Position numbers and translations under genes: made by a program. Positions 29,185-37,792 of a stretch of 64,000 nucleotides of DNA are shown one piece after another (within the stretch, counting starts at the first letter, position 1; each line of letters starts with the position of its first letter). This stretch comes from Peristeroidobacter soli (GTDB taxonomy: Bacteria > Pseudomonadota > Gammaproteobacteria > Steroidobacterales > Steroidobacteraceae): NCBI RefSeq assembly GCF_004138485.1, contig NZ_RYEV01000004.1:1114803-1178802 (forward strand), written 5' to 3'. Below the pieces are notes generated by a model. That model was not told the origin of the DNA and searched no databases. It saw nothing but the letters and a program-made list of their open reading frames with translations.

Positions 29185-30705
29185 TTACGGCGCTTCCTTC
29201 ACCACCAGCCATCGGCCGGCCCACTTCGCCGGCTTTACGTTCTCGACGCGCTGCTGCTTGCGCCCGGCCTCGGTGAGATACGTCACTGCCACCGTCACCG
29301 GCGCGTTGCCCGGCAATCCGAAATGCACGGGCATCGCACTCTGCGAGTCGTAGCCTTCGGTCGGTGACACCAGCCGTGAGGCCAACAACGCGCCCTTCGC
29401 GTCATACAGGCGCACTTCCGATCCGGCACGCGTCAGATGGCCCTCGCGATCGAGCACCTGCACCAGGAGGGAATATCGCTGCGGCTTCGCCGGCAGATCA
29501 TTGCGAAGAATCAGATGATGGCCCGCCGGGTTGTAGGCTTCGGTGAACGACAGGTCCAGATCGCCGTCGTTGTCGTAGTCAGCCCAAAGCGCGGCGTGAT
29601 CGCCCGCATGCAAGGCGCTGCCCGGCGCCAACATCTCGACGAAGCGGCCACCTGTGTTACGCAACAGGTGATCGACCGAGCGATATTTCCCGTTCTCGCG
29701 TTCGTAGCCGGCGATGACCAGATCCAGCAGACCGTCGTTGTCGTAGTCGCCCCAGTTCACGCCGACGGCCATCTTGTCGCCCGTGATGCCGACTTCCTGC
29801 GCCACGTCGCGGAACTTGCCGCCGTCGTTGCGATAAAGAATGTTGGCGCCATACACCGTCACGTACAGATCGAAGTCACCGTCGTTGTCGTAATCGCCGA
29901 CCGCGCAGTTGACTCCGCCCTCTTCCAGCGAGCGATTCGGCTGCTGAATGTTCAACTCACCGGCGATATCGGTGAACACGCCGCCGTCGTTGCGGTAGAA
30001 GCCGTCCTTGTCGCCCTGCTGATTGGCCACGAACACATCCAGGTCGCCGTCCTGGTCGAAATCGAACCAGCACGCGCCGACGCTGCGGCGGGGATCGTTG
30101 ATCTTCGCCTCGCCGCTCACGTCGACGAAGGTGCCCCCATCGTTGCGTAACAAACGATTGGACGAGGCGCGCTGCGTGACGAACAGATCGAGATCGCCGT
30201 CGTTGTCATAGTCGATCCAATTCGCCTGACGCGCGTTGGGCCCGGGCGCCGCCACGCCCGCCGCCTTCGCGACTTCGGTGAAGCGTCCGTTGTCGTTACG
30301 GAACAGCAGGCCGCCGACGATCGTCTCGCCGAGACGCCCGACCGTGCCGCCGCGCCCGGAAGTCGCCGCGTACAAATCCACATCGCCATCGTTGTCGTAA
30401 TCGCCCCACGCGAGACCGCGCATTTCCGCGCCTTGCGTGGGGAAGCCGACGTCCGGGCCCACGTTGGTAAACACGCCCTTGTCGTTTCGATACAAACGCA
30501 GCTCGCCGGTGCCGAAAGAGACCGCCAGATCGACATCGCCGTCGCCGTCGAAATCCGCCCAGGCGGATGCCAACGCGCCCTGCTTCGCAAACAGCTCCGG
30601 CTGCACCGGCGTAAACGCAGGCCCTGGCGCCGGACTGGAGGCGGCGCTGGCCTGCGCCGCGACGACGATGGACAACACACCCCAGCGACGAAATAGCTCG
30701 TTCAT
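29185..30705 (-). CDS. Secreted FG-GAP/VCBS-repeat protein with ASPIC/UnbV-like C-terminus
   Basis: 506 residues with a signal peptide (cleavage near QASAASS). Seven FG-GAP/VCBS repeats of the form WGDYDNDGDVDLY each supply a calcium-type DxDxDG loop and together predict a beta-propeller. The C-terminal ~100 residues (RAGSEVRLYDAKG, then SPTEGYDSQSAMPVHFGL) resemble the ASPIC/UnbV domain that often follows these repeats. No catalytic residues can be assigned; a binding or scaffold role outside the inner membrane is likely. It is 24 bases downstream of the serine hydrolase gene and 39 bases upstream of the acylase gene, in one apparent transcript. Confidence 0.85.
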   Translation of the reverse strand: MNELFRRWGVLSIVVAAQASAASSPAPGPAFTPVQPELFAKQGALASAWADFDGDGDVDLAVSFGTGELRLYRNDKGVFTNVGPDVGFPTQGAEMRGLAWGDYDNDGDVDLYAATSGRGGTVGRLGETIVGGLLFRNDNGRFTEVAKAAGVAAPGPNARQANWIDYDNDGDLDLFVTQRASSNRLLRNDGGTFVDVSGEAKINDPRRSVGACWFDFDQDGDLDVFVANQQGDKDGFYRNDGGVFTDIAGELNIQQPNRSLEEGGVNCAVGDYDNDGDFDLYVTVYGANILYRNDGGKFRDVAQEVGITGDKMAVGVNWGDYDNDGLLDLVIAGYERENGKYRSVDHLLRNTGGRFVEMLAPGSALHAGDHAALWADYDNDGDLDLSFTEAYNPAGHHLILRNDLPAKPQRYSLLVQVLDREGHLTRAGSEVRLYDAKGALLASRLVSPTEGYDSQSAMPVHFGLPGNAPVTVAVTYLTEAGRKQQRVENVKPAKWAGRWLVVKEAP

Positions 30706-30729
30706 GGCAGGCTCCGTGGTGCCTTCGGA

Positions 30730-31920
30730 TCAGCGATACAGATCCGAGACCGCGTTGAAGAAATCGTTGTCGAGAATGACTTCGGCGAAGCGCGGCTTGG
30801 ATCGCGCGCTGAGCGTGACGATCACGAGCTGCAAGGCCGGATTGATATAGATGTACTGACCGAAAATGCCGCGCGCACTGAAGGCACCGTCGGCGAACGT
30901 GCCGTCGCGTCCCGGCACCGGCCACCACATGTAGCCATAGTCGACGCGCTGGCCGCCGATCGTTCTCGAGGTGCCGGCTTCTCTCATCCAGCCCGGCGGC
31001 AGGATGCTTTCGGTACCGACGATGCCGCCTTCGAGGAAGAACTGACCGAAGCGCGCGTAGTCACGCAATGTCGCGTTGATGCCGCTGCCGGCAGCTTCGA
31101 GACCGCCCGGAGCTTCCAGCCACCAATGCGCGGAATGTTCCATGCCGATGACCGACCAGATCTTTTTCGACAGATAGTCCGATACCCAGCCGCCGGTCAC
31201 AGCATTCAACAACACGCCGATGACGTGAGCGTCGCCCGTGCCATAGACAAAGCGGGTCCCGGACGGAGCGATGCGCGGCCGACTGGCCAGATAACGCAGC
31301 ACGATGCCGGGCTTCTGCTCGATCTGCAGCTCCAGCATGCGCCGCCGCTCGGACGCCGCCAGCGTATGCGTCTCGTCCCAGCACAATCCTGTGGTCATCT
31401 GTAACAGATGACGCACCGTGACGCCGTCATAAGCGGTGCCCTTCAACTGCGGCAGGTAGTGCGTCAGCTGATCTTCGACACTCTTGATCAACCCGTCGCG
31501 AATCGCCGCGCCGACCAGCGTCGTGCCCACAGACTTGGCCACCGACATGGAAATCCAGGGCGTGGTGGCATCGTTACCGAGCTCGTACTGCTCGAGCGCG
31601 ACTCTGCCGTTCTGAAGAATCAGCAGGCCGGCGACACGATTGCGCGATACGTAGTCGACCAGATCGTATGAGCCGGCCGCGGTCGCAATCGTGACATCGT
31701 CGATCTGATCGGCGGCCCGATGCAGCGGTCGCACATGTTTGCCTCGTGGAATCTCCCGCTGCGCGAAGATCCAGCCCCGATTGCGAAACAGATCGAGCTG
31801 CGTCCCCGGCATCACCTTGCCGGCGTAGAAGTTGCGCGTCAGGCGGGCGGCATCGCTTTCTTCCTCGTCCACCCCTTCGGCGCGCAGCGTCTGCGCCGCC
31901 CCTGCCTGCATCTCGTGCAT
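30730..31920 (-). CDS. Serine hydrolase, class C beta-lactamase/esterase family
   Basis: 396 residues. The SxxK catalytic motif is present as SVAK (in ISMSVAKSVG) and a Tyr motif as YGTGD, where the usual form is YxN. The overall order, with LTHYLPQLKG, a VTVRHLLQMTTG segment and FGQYIYINPALQLV near the end, matches the beta-lactamase-related serine hydrolase family. No signal peptide is visible at the chosen start, so it is cytoplasmic or the true N-terminus differs. The substrate is unknown; family members include esterases, D-aminopeptidases and 6-aminohexanoate-dimer hydrolases, and an amidase role would fit the acylase two genes downstream. It is the first gene of the apparent acylase transcript. 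Confidence 0.82.
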   Translation of the reverse strand: MHEMQAGAAQTLRAEGVDEEESDAARLTRNFYAGKVMPGTQLDLFRNRGWIFAQREIPRGKHVRPLHRAADQIDDVTIATAAGSYDLVDYVSRNRVAGLLILQNGRVALEQYELGNDATTPWISMSVAKSVGTTLVGAAIRDGLIKSVEDQLTHYLPQLKGTAYDGVTVRHLLQMTTGLCWDETHTLAASERRRMLELQIEQKPGIVLRYLASRPRIAPSGTRFVYGTGDAHVIGVLLNAVTGGWVSDYLSKKIWSVIGMEHSAHWWLEAPGGLEAAGSGINATLRDYARFGQFFLEGGIVGTESILPPGWMREAGTSRTIGGQRVDYGYMWWPVPGRDGTFADGAFSARGIFGQYIYINPALQLVIVTLSARSKPRFAEVILDNDFFNAVSDLYR

Positions 31921-31970
31921 GACTCGACCCCATCCGACTGTTTCGTGATGGGATCGTTATACGGAGCGAG

Positions 31971-32000
31971 AAAAAAGCCGCGGTTGCAAAAGTTGCGGCT
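31971..32000 (-). terminator. Intrinsic terminator of the winged-helix/TPR regulator gene
   Basis: On the minus strand AGCCGC (32000-31995) pairs with GCGGCT (31981-31976) around a 13-base loop and is followed directly by TTTTTT. It lies 40 bases beyond the stop at 32040 and before the serine hydrolase start at 31920, so it separates two transcription units. Confidence 0.7.
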
Positions 32001-32039
32001 CCCGGTGTCCCGCCGACAACGCGGCGGCCGGTCCGCCGA

Positions 32040-33932
32040 TCATCTCTTATAAGACGCCACCGCCACATCATCCAAACCCACGCGGTTCAACAGGACCGGA
32101 TAGTGAGGGTGCTGTCGCAGGGGTTTCAGGCGGGGATCGGTGCGTAGAAACATCAGACAGTTGGAGCGCTTGGCCACGGCATCATCGAGCAACGTGATCG
32201 CGCGCTCCTCATCGCCGATGCTGAGATAGGCGGCGGCCGACTCATACGGACAGACATAGGTGCCCGCGCTCGCCGCCCTCTCGAGCAGCGGCATCACCTT
32301 CTCTTTTTGTCCCGCATATCCGTAGGCCTGTGCCAGCATGATCAGCGCAACCGGCGAGCCATCCAACTCGGCGCCCCGCTCCGCAAGTTGCACGGATCGT
32401 CGATAGTCACCCGCGACGTAGGCACCCACGCCTGCGCCAGAAAACACGGGCCCGACATCCGGGTGTTGTTCCATCTTCTTATCGACCCACGCTCGCGCGG
32501 CCTCGCTCTCACCCACCATGAACAGCGCCCAGTTACCCCAGTCCGCCATTTCGACGTTGAGCGGATCGAGGCGATTGGCGTCGGCCAGCGCGCGCTTGAC
32601 CTTCTCCGCCTCGCCGAGCCCCGAGTAGTACAACGCAAATCCCAACTCCGTCTGTGCCAGCGTCGGATCGCGACGCTTCGCCTTGCTCAAGGCGATCCAG
32701 GCATCCTTCCAGCGCCACGCCATCACATAAGTCAGCCCCAGGGAAGACCAGGCTTCGGCCGAATCGGGTCGCAGCTGCTGCGCCTCGGACAGTGAGTCGA
32801 CCACCTTCTGGAGCATGTTGATCGGCGGTTCGAAATAAGCAAACAACTGCCGATAGGCATCGCTGCGAGCGATAAAAGCATCGAAGAATTTGGGATCCAG
32901 GGCGATGGCCTGATCGAACAGCTCGATCGCGCGCGGCAGGGAGTCATGGCTGAGCAGATCCAACTGATAACGCCCTGCTACATAGGCCTCGTACGCTTGC
33001 AGATTGGTGGTGGGAAACTCATCCAGCGCGCGTTGTTCTCCCGCGAGGATCGCCACCTTCAAAGACTCCGACACCGCGCCGGCAATGGCGGACTGCATGG
33101 CGAACAGATTCGTGTCGTCAGTGCGTCCTTCATAGTCCTTGTCCCAGACGACGAGGCCCTTACGCAGGTCTTCGAGCTCCACGGTGATGCGCAGCTCGTT
33201 GCCCGCGGAGATGCTGACGACGCCATCGAGCACATATTGAACGTCGGGCAGCTGACGTCGGATGTGATCGCGCGATTTGTTGTCCCGGAACGTAAACGCG
33301 GACGGCGCCGGCACCACCCTCAGGCCCGAGATCTTCCTCAAGTTACGAATCGCTTCACGAGTGACCTGATCCGCGAACGGCCGCCAGGTATCGGGCGCAT
33401 CCCCCGAAACATCGAAGGGCACGACCACGACATAGGGCAATTCGGGTGCCGGTTGCGCATGCCACGATGCGAACGTGCGCCACCCAATCAAAGCCACGAG
33501 CAGCACCAGGCCAGCGGCAATCACCACTGGCACGCGCCAGGTCGGTGCAGCGGAGACAGCAACAGCATCGGTCACAGGCGGCGGCGCCGCCGACGGGTCG
33601 CCTTCCGGAATGACGGTGACCGGAGCGATGAACTGATAGCCCCGGCCGCGGATGGTGAGGATGGTCCGTTGCAGCTCGCCGCTGTCGCCGAGGATCTTCC
33701 GGGCGGTCTTGACGTGATTGCTCAACGTCGCGTCCGACACCTCGCGCCCGTCCCAGACTTCCCGAAACAGCTCTTCCCGGGACAGCACCCGGTCGCGATG
33801 CCGGATCAGATACACCAACAGATCGAAGACCTTGGGTTCCACGGGGACAGCCGCGTCCCCGTGACTGATCCGGTACCGGGTGGTATCGATGCTGTAGTCG
33901 GCAATCTGGTATTTCAGAGGCAGTCCCTGCAA
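32040..33932 (-). CDS. CadC-like membrane-anchored winged-helix regulator with TPR repeats
   Basis: 630 residues. The N-terminal ~100 residues are an OmpR/PhoB-type winged helix (VEPKVFDLLVYLIRHRDRV, then LSREELFREVWDGREVSD, then TIRGRGYQFIAP). A single transmembrane segment (VPVVIAAGLVLLVALIGW, ~135-152) follows, then a TolB-like/adenylate-cyclase-associated domain (YVVVVPFDVSGD to ~310) and a C-terminal run of TPR-like repeats. This architecture predicts a one-component regulator bound to the inner membrane. The start used is a TTG, because the winged-helix homology begins within ten residues of it; a weaker alternative cannot be excluded. It is divergent from the desaturase gene and ends in its own terminator. 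Confidence 0.82.
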   Translation of the reverse strand: MQGLPLKYQIADYSIDTTRYRISHGDAAVPVEPKVFDLLVYLIRHRDRVLSREELFREVWDGREVSDATLSNHVKTARKILGDSGELQRTILTIRGRGYQFIAPVTVIPEGDPSAAPPPVTDAVAVSAAPTWRVPVVIAAGLVLLVALIGWRTFASWHAQPAPELPYVVVVPFDVSGDAPDTWRPFADQVTREAIRNLRKISGLRVVPAPSAFTFRDNKSRDHIRRQLPDVQYVLDGVVSISAGNELRITVELEDLRKGLVVWDKDYEGRTDDTNLFAMQSAIAGAVSESLKVAILAGEQRALDEFPTTNLQAYEAYVAGRYQLDLLSHDSLPRAIELFDQAIALDPKFFDAFIARSDAYRQLFAYFEPPINMLQKVVDSLSEAQQLRPDSAEAWSSLGLTYVMAWRWKDAWIALSKAKRRDPTLAQTELGFALYYSGLGEAEKVKRALADANRLDPLNVEMADWGNWALFMVGESEAARAWVDKKMEQHPDVGPVFSGAGVGAYVAGDYRRSVQLAERGAELDGSPVALIMLAQAYGYAGQKEKVMPLLERAASAGTYVCPYESAAAYLSIGDEERAITLLDDAVAKRSNCLMFLRTDPRLKPLRQHPHYPVLLNRVGLDDVAVASYKR

Positions 33933-33943
33933 CCGTTATCGAA

Positions 33944-33972
33944 TCATTACCCAAAAATTATCCAAACACCAA
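33944..33972 (-). promoter_or_regulatory. Candidate sigma70 promoter for the winged-helix/TPR regulator
   Basis: On the minus strand, TTGGTG (33972-33967) and TAATGA (33949-33944) are separated by exactly 17 bases in a short AT-rich stretch unusual for this window. The -10 box lies only 12 bases from the TTG start, implying a very short leader, so either the promoter or the start codon may be slightly misplaced. Confidence 0.4.
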
Positions 33973-34037
33973 GCAGCCTTACGTCACGGCGGCCAAGGTG
34001 ACACCCGATCGAACCACAACCACCTCGGGAGCGCTCC

Positions 34038-34817
34038 ATGCCTACGCCGCTACAGATCCTGCTGGACCCCATCTCATTGACCGTACTGGGGCTATATGCC
34101 GCCCTGATCCTGTTGGAAGCGCTGTTCCCCGCCCGGGCACTGCCTCAGGTCAAGGGCTGGAGGACCCGGGCCCTGATGGTGTTCTTCATTTATTTCTTCG
34201 CCTCGTCCTATCTGCCCCTGCTGTGGGGCGAGACGCTGTCCCGTTACCAGCTGTTCGACCTGACGGCGATCCCTCCTCTGGTCGGCGCCGCCATCGGGGT
34301 GCTGGCTTATGAGTTCCTGGTCTACGTCTGGCACCGGACCATGCACCGGGTGCACTGGCTCTGGCGGTCCTTTCACCAGATGCATCACAGCGCCGAGCGG
34401 CTGGACAGTTATGGGGCGTTCTATTTCAGCCCGCTGGACATCGTCGGCTTTACCTTATTGAGCAGCATCAGCCTGACCGTGGTGGGGCTCAGCGCGCAGG
34501 CCGTCACGTATTTCCTTTACGCCACGATGTTCCTGGCCGTCGTCCAGCACATCAACGTCCGCACGCCGCAATGGCTGGGTTACATCGTACAGCGGCCCGA
34601 GAGCCACAGCATTCATCATGCGCGTGGCGTGCACCAATACAACTATTCCGACCTGCCGCTGTTCGACATCCTGTTCGGCACGTTCCGCAACCCGAAGGAA
34701 TTCGCCACCGAAGCCGGCTTCTACGACGGCGCGTCCGCGAAGCTGCCACAGATGCTGGTGTTCAAGGACATCGCGGGGAGTGACTTCGATCCGGCGCTGG
34801 ATCTGGGCAAGCGCTGA
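34038..34817 (+). CDS. Sterol desaturase/fatty acid hydroxylase-family membrane di-iron enzyme
   Basis: 259 residues, integral membrane protein with several hydrophobic segments. The three histidine clusters that bind the di-iron centre are complete: HRTMH, HQMHH and HSIHH, the last followed by HQYNYSDLPLFDILFGTF. Family members hydroxylate or desaturate lipids, including sterol-like and fatty acyl substrates; the actual substrate is unknown. It is the only plus-strand gene between 17 and 51 kb and diverges from the winged-helix/TPR regulator across 105 bases, so regulation by that neighbour is possible but unproven. ATG start after a GGGAGCG stretch. Confidence 0.88.
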   Translation: MPTPLQILLDPISLTVLGLYAALILLEALFPARALPQVKGWRTRALMVFFIYFFASSYLPLLWGETLSRYQLFDLTAIPPLVGAAIGVLAYEFLVYVWHRTMHRVHWLWRSFHQMHHSAERLDSYGAFYFSPLDIVGFTLLSSISLTVVGLSAQAVTYFLYATMFLAVVQHINVRTPQWLGYIVQRPESHSIHHARGVHQYNYSDLPLFDILFGTFRNPKEFATEAGFYDGASAKLPQMLVFKDIAGSDFDPALDLGKR

Positions 34818-34832
34818 CTCGAGCCGATCGGG

Positions 34833-35027
34833 CTAGCGCCTGCTTCCCCATCGCAGCGTCGGGTGGAATCGGCCCGCCTGACTCTGCAGGAACTCCCAAG
34901 AAGGGATGGGCTCGGCCGGCTCCAGCGGCCTGAGTCTGTTGAGCCGGGGCGGCGGCGTCACCGGCTCACTCCTGGCGGGTTGCTGAGCGTCCGTTGATTC
35001 CAGGACCGTCGCTGAACTCGAATCCAT
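34833..35027 (-). CDS. Small Pro/Arg-rich hypothetical protein (64 aa)
   Basis: A 64-residue reading frame with ATG at 35027 preceded by GGGGGAG eight bases upstream, starting 22 bases after the PF03640-repeat gene on the same strand. The protein is hydrophilic, with SEPVTPPPRLNRLRPLEP in the middle and WEFLQSQAGRFHPTLRWGSRR at the end. No signal peptide, membrane segment or recognised domain. The ribosome site and operon-like position are the only support; I do not recognise the family. Confidence 0.4.
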   Translation of the reverse strand: MDSSSATVLESTDAQQPARSEPVTPPPRLNRLRPLEPAEPIPSWEFLQSQAGRFHPTLRWGSRR

Positions 35028-35049
35028 CTGCCGCACTCCCCCGTCACAA

Positions 35050-36459
35050 TCACGGAATCGCAATCGACCACCACAAGCCCGCGCCGCCATCCATGGGCGT
35101 GCCCACATTGACGACGTAGTTCGGATCGTCCGAGACCACGATGTCGTAGCTGTCGTGGCCGTTCATATCGCCGGGCTTCAGATCGCCGGCATAGGTCCAC
35201 AGCGCATAGCCTTGATACACCCACTGTTTCTTACCGTCGGCACGCGTGGCGACATCCCAGAATCCGGACGGCTGCGCGTCGTCGGCGGCGAGGAAGGGCT
35301 GCCAGTTCTTCTGACATTCTTCATCGCAGCGAGCGTTCGTTCCAAGATCGCGACCGACCGCGGGTCGTGCCGGCTGCCCGCGACGCAAGCTGTGACCGCC
35401 GCCTGACTGCAAGATATAACCATCGCGGCGATATAAAGTGAGACCTTCCGCCGTCGCAAGCACCCGCCCCTGCCCAGCCGTTGTTTGAATGCTGACGGCT
35501 GGCGGCATGTAGTAGCGCGCGACCGCCGCCACCTCCAACTGTTGATCGACGCTCAACCCGTTCGCGTAGCCCGGCGCAAGATCGCCAGTGAATGTATATA
35601 GCGGTCGGCCATGGAACGCCCATTGATGCGTGCCGTCGCTGCGCTCGACGATGGTGAAGTCGCCGAGAGCTTCCGCCAGCTGCGACGCTGTGAGCACTTC
35701 CCACTGCCTGCATGCATCGGTCGTGCAACTTTCAATCTGTTCGGCGCGACTCGCATCCGCCGCGTAGACGGTGTGATTGCGACGATCCACCAACACGAAC
35801 GCTGCCGCATCCGGCAGTTCCTTCACGGCCAGGCCCGCGGGCAATTTCAGATCGGCGATGGGATACGCCAGCGCCGGCTTCCAACCCTCGGGCATGGGAT
35901 CCGCTTGGGTCTTGCCCCCTTTGAGATCGCCGCGATAACCGCCGCCCACCATGACTCCGGCGCCGTTGCGCCTGAGTGCGCCGAGGTTGGCGGGACTCTC
36001 CCCGCCCAGGCTGCCCGGATCGACGTCCTTTATATAGGTGTACAGCGCCTTGCCTTTCAGTGCCCATTGTTTCTGACCATCGGCAAGGTCGATCAACGAC
36101 CACTCGCCCGAAGCCGCGGCGCCAGGGGCCGCTTTGAAGGCGACAAATGTTTTGGCGCACTCGTCCACGCACGTCGCCTTGCCCGCAGGATCTTTGTCCC
36201 ACGTGTAGAGCGTCATGCCGCGCGTGTCGGTATAGGCGATCTGATCGCGCGCAATCGCGGATGCCGTGCTCTTTCCCAAATCGTAGCCTTGTGCTTTGCC
36301 GAGTGGCTGCATGGTCACGCCTAACGGCGTGAGCACCGATATCGCTCGAGCCTGCGATGCGTCGGCGCCCGATGACGTTTTGGAAAGCAACGAGAACCCG
36401 GTGGCCGCGCCGGCAATCGCGATCCCGGCACCGATGCATGCGATCGTTACTGTCTTCAT
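35050..36459 (-). CDS. Exported PF03640 (lipoprotein/secreted repeat) protein
   Basis: 469 residues with an N-terminal hydrophobic export segment (MKTVTIACIGAGIAIAGAA) but no clear lipobox. It carries three copies of the 'secreted repeat' pattern: a strand like GMTLYTWDKDPAGKATC, a paired Cys in CVDECAKTF or CDEECQKNWQPF, and a DGQKQWALKGKALYTY-like strand, near residues 80-145, 230-300 and 345-430. The middle copy is the most altered. The family is common in exported bacterial proteins and has no assigned function; the paired Cys are probably disulfide bonded. It starts 7 bases after the DUF1552 gene and appears to belong to the receptor-led operon. Confidence 0.82.
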   Translation of the reverse strand: MKTVTIACIGAGIAIAGAATGFSLLSKTSSGADASQARAISVLTPLGVTMQPLGKAQGYDLGKSTASAIARDQIAYTDTRGMTLYTWDKDPAGKATCVDECAKTFVAFKAAPGAAASGEWSLIDLADGQKQWALKGKALYTYIKDVDPGSLGGESPANLGALRRNGAGVMVGGGYRGDLKGGKTQADPMPEGWKPALAYPIADLKLPAGLAVKELPDAAAFVLVDRRNHTVYAADASRAEQIESCTTDACRQWEVLTASQLAEALGDFTIVERSDGTHQWAFHGRPLYTFTGDLAPGYANGLSVDQQLEVAAVARYYMPPAVSIQTTAGQGRVLATAEGLTLYRRDGYILQSGGGHSLRRGQPARPAVGRDLGTNARCDEECQKNWQPFLAADDAQPSGFWDVATRADGKKQWVYQGYALWTYAGDLKPGDMNGHDSYDIVVSDDPNYVVNVGTPMDGGAGLWWSIAIP

Positions 36460-36466
36460 GCGAGCC

Positions 36467-37792
36467 TCACGCGATGATGTCAGTCAACGGTTTGGAGGTT
36501 TCGTTCGACAGACGCCCCCAGGAATTGAGCGGCACTCCCATGACCTGCTGCACCGTCAAACCCACGCGCGTGCTCGGATCGCCGGTCGCAACCACGTGCA
36601 AACCTGTCTTGAGCCGGCCATTGCCGCTGCCCACCGTGAGAATCGGCAGATCATCCATGGTGTGAGTGCGTGCATAACCGTGATCGGTCTGCCACAACAC
36701 CAGCGTGCGATCCAGCACCGACCCCGGCCCTTCCTTGTAACTGTCCAGCGTGGTGAGGAAGGACGCGAACGTCTTGGTCGCGAACTCGATGAACCAGGTC
36801 ACGTCCTTCTGATAGCCGAGCTGCGGATCGATGGGCTCCTCGTGCGTGAGACTGTGCCAGTCGCGCACGCCGCCGGGCGTCCGCAAGCCCTGCGTGCCGA
36901 AGTTCATGTTGAATACGCGCGTTTGACCGCACGCGATCGCATGCGCCAGCAGCCCGGCAAACAATTGGTTGTTTCGTTCCACCGCCGCGACGTTGCGCCC
37001 GGGCTCGGCCTGCTCGATTTTCTCCGGAATGCTGCAAGCGGCCATCGGCGCGGGCTTTTGCAATTCCATGTCGAGTTGCTGCTCGACCTGGCGCAGCGAG
37101 GTGAAATATTCATCGAGCCGCGCGCGATCCGACGCGCCGACCCGCTGCATCACGGCCTTGCGCTCCTCGCTGACCGCAGAGAGCACGCTTCGACGCGCCA
37201 TCACCTGAGGATCGGGCGTGAACTCGGCGCTGTTCGGGTCCCTGAACTCGGGCCCGAACAGACGCGTGTACAGCGCCGCCGGCGAGGGCTCGGACGGATT
37301 GATTGCACCGCCTTTGCGACGGCTCAAGCTTTGCCGACCGCCGCTCAACGCGATTTCGATGGACTTGAAACGGGTGCGGTTGCCGATCACGTCGGCAATG
37401 GTGGTATCCAGGCTCGGATCGGAATTCACGCCCAACGGCAACGAGCCCATGGTGGCGATCTGCACGCCGCTGACGTGAGTTTCGAGCGGCCGGCCATCCA
37501 GGAAATATTTGGTGCCGCTGATGACGTTGATACGATCCCGGAACGGATCGAGCACTTTCATCTCGGCATTGTTCTGGTAGTTGGCGCCCAGCGTCGCCGG
37601 CTTCCAGCGGCCCGGATTGAAGCCGAGATTCTGGAACCACGAGCCGAACACCACCGGCAGCTCACCGCCGGTCGCGGCGAGCGCCGTGCCGTTGGTATTC
37701 AGGAAACAATCCAGAAACGGCAGCGCGACCGAGACAGCGGTGCCGCCGAGCATGCCTCGCAGCACGGTGCGGCGATTCAACCCTTTACTCAT
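36467..37792 (-). CDS. DUF1552 protein with Tat signal
   Basis: 441 residues from the ATG at 37792, which overlaps the upstream stop by 8 bases. The N-terminus NRRTVLRGMLGGTAVSVALP is a twin-arginine export signal, implying folding before export, often with a cofactor. The body matches DUF1552: FQNLGFNPGRWKP, SGTKYFLDG, a Ser/Arg-rich segment near GGRQSLSRRKG, LLAHAIACGQTRVFNMNFG and LWQTDHGYARTHTMDDLP. Genes of this family regularly lie next to DUF1592-type genes in several phyla, as here; the pair has no established biochemical function that I know of. Confidence 0.87.
   Translation of the reverse strand: MSKGLNRRTVLRGMLGGTAVSVALPFLDCFLNTNGTALAATGGELPVVFGSWFQNLGFNPGRWKPATLGANYQNNAEMKVLDPFRDRINVISGTKYFLDGRPLETHVSGVQIATMGSLPLGVNSDPSLDTTIADVIGNRTRFKSIEIALSGGRQSLSRRKGGAINPSEPSPAALYTRLFGPEFRDPNSAEFTPDPQVMARRSVLSAVSEERKAVMQRVGASDRARLDEYFTSLRQVEQQLDMELQKPAPMAACSIPEKIEQAEPGRNVAAVERNNQLFAGLLAHAIACGQTRVFNMNFGTQGLRTPGGVRDWHSLTHEEPIDPQLGYQKDVTWFIEFATKTFASFLTTLDSYKEGPGSVLDRTLVLWQTDHGYARTHTMDDLPILTVGSGNGRLKTGLHVVATGDPSTRVGLTVQQVMGVPLNSWGRLSNETSKPLTDIIA

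Noticed and set aside
31950-31990. Possible sigma70 promoter (TTGCAA and TATAAC) for the serine hydrolase gene
   Set aside because: Spacer is about 22 bases, too long for a normal promoter, and the -35 candidate lies inside the terminator.
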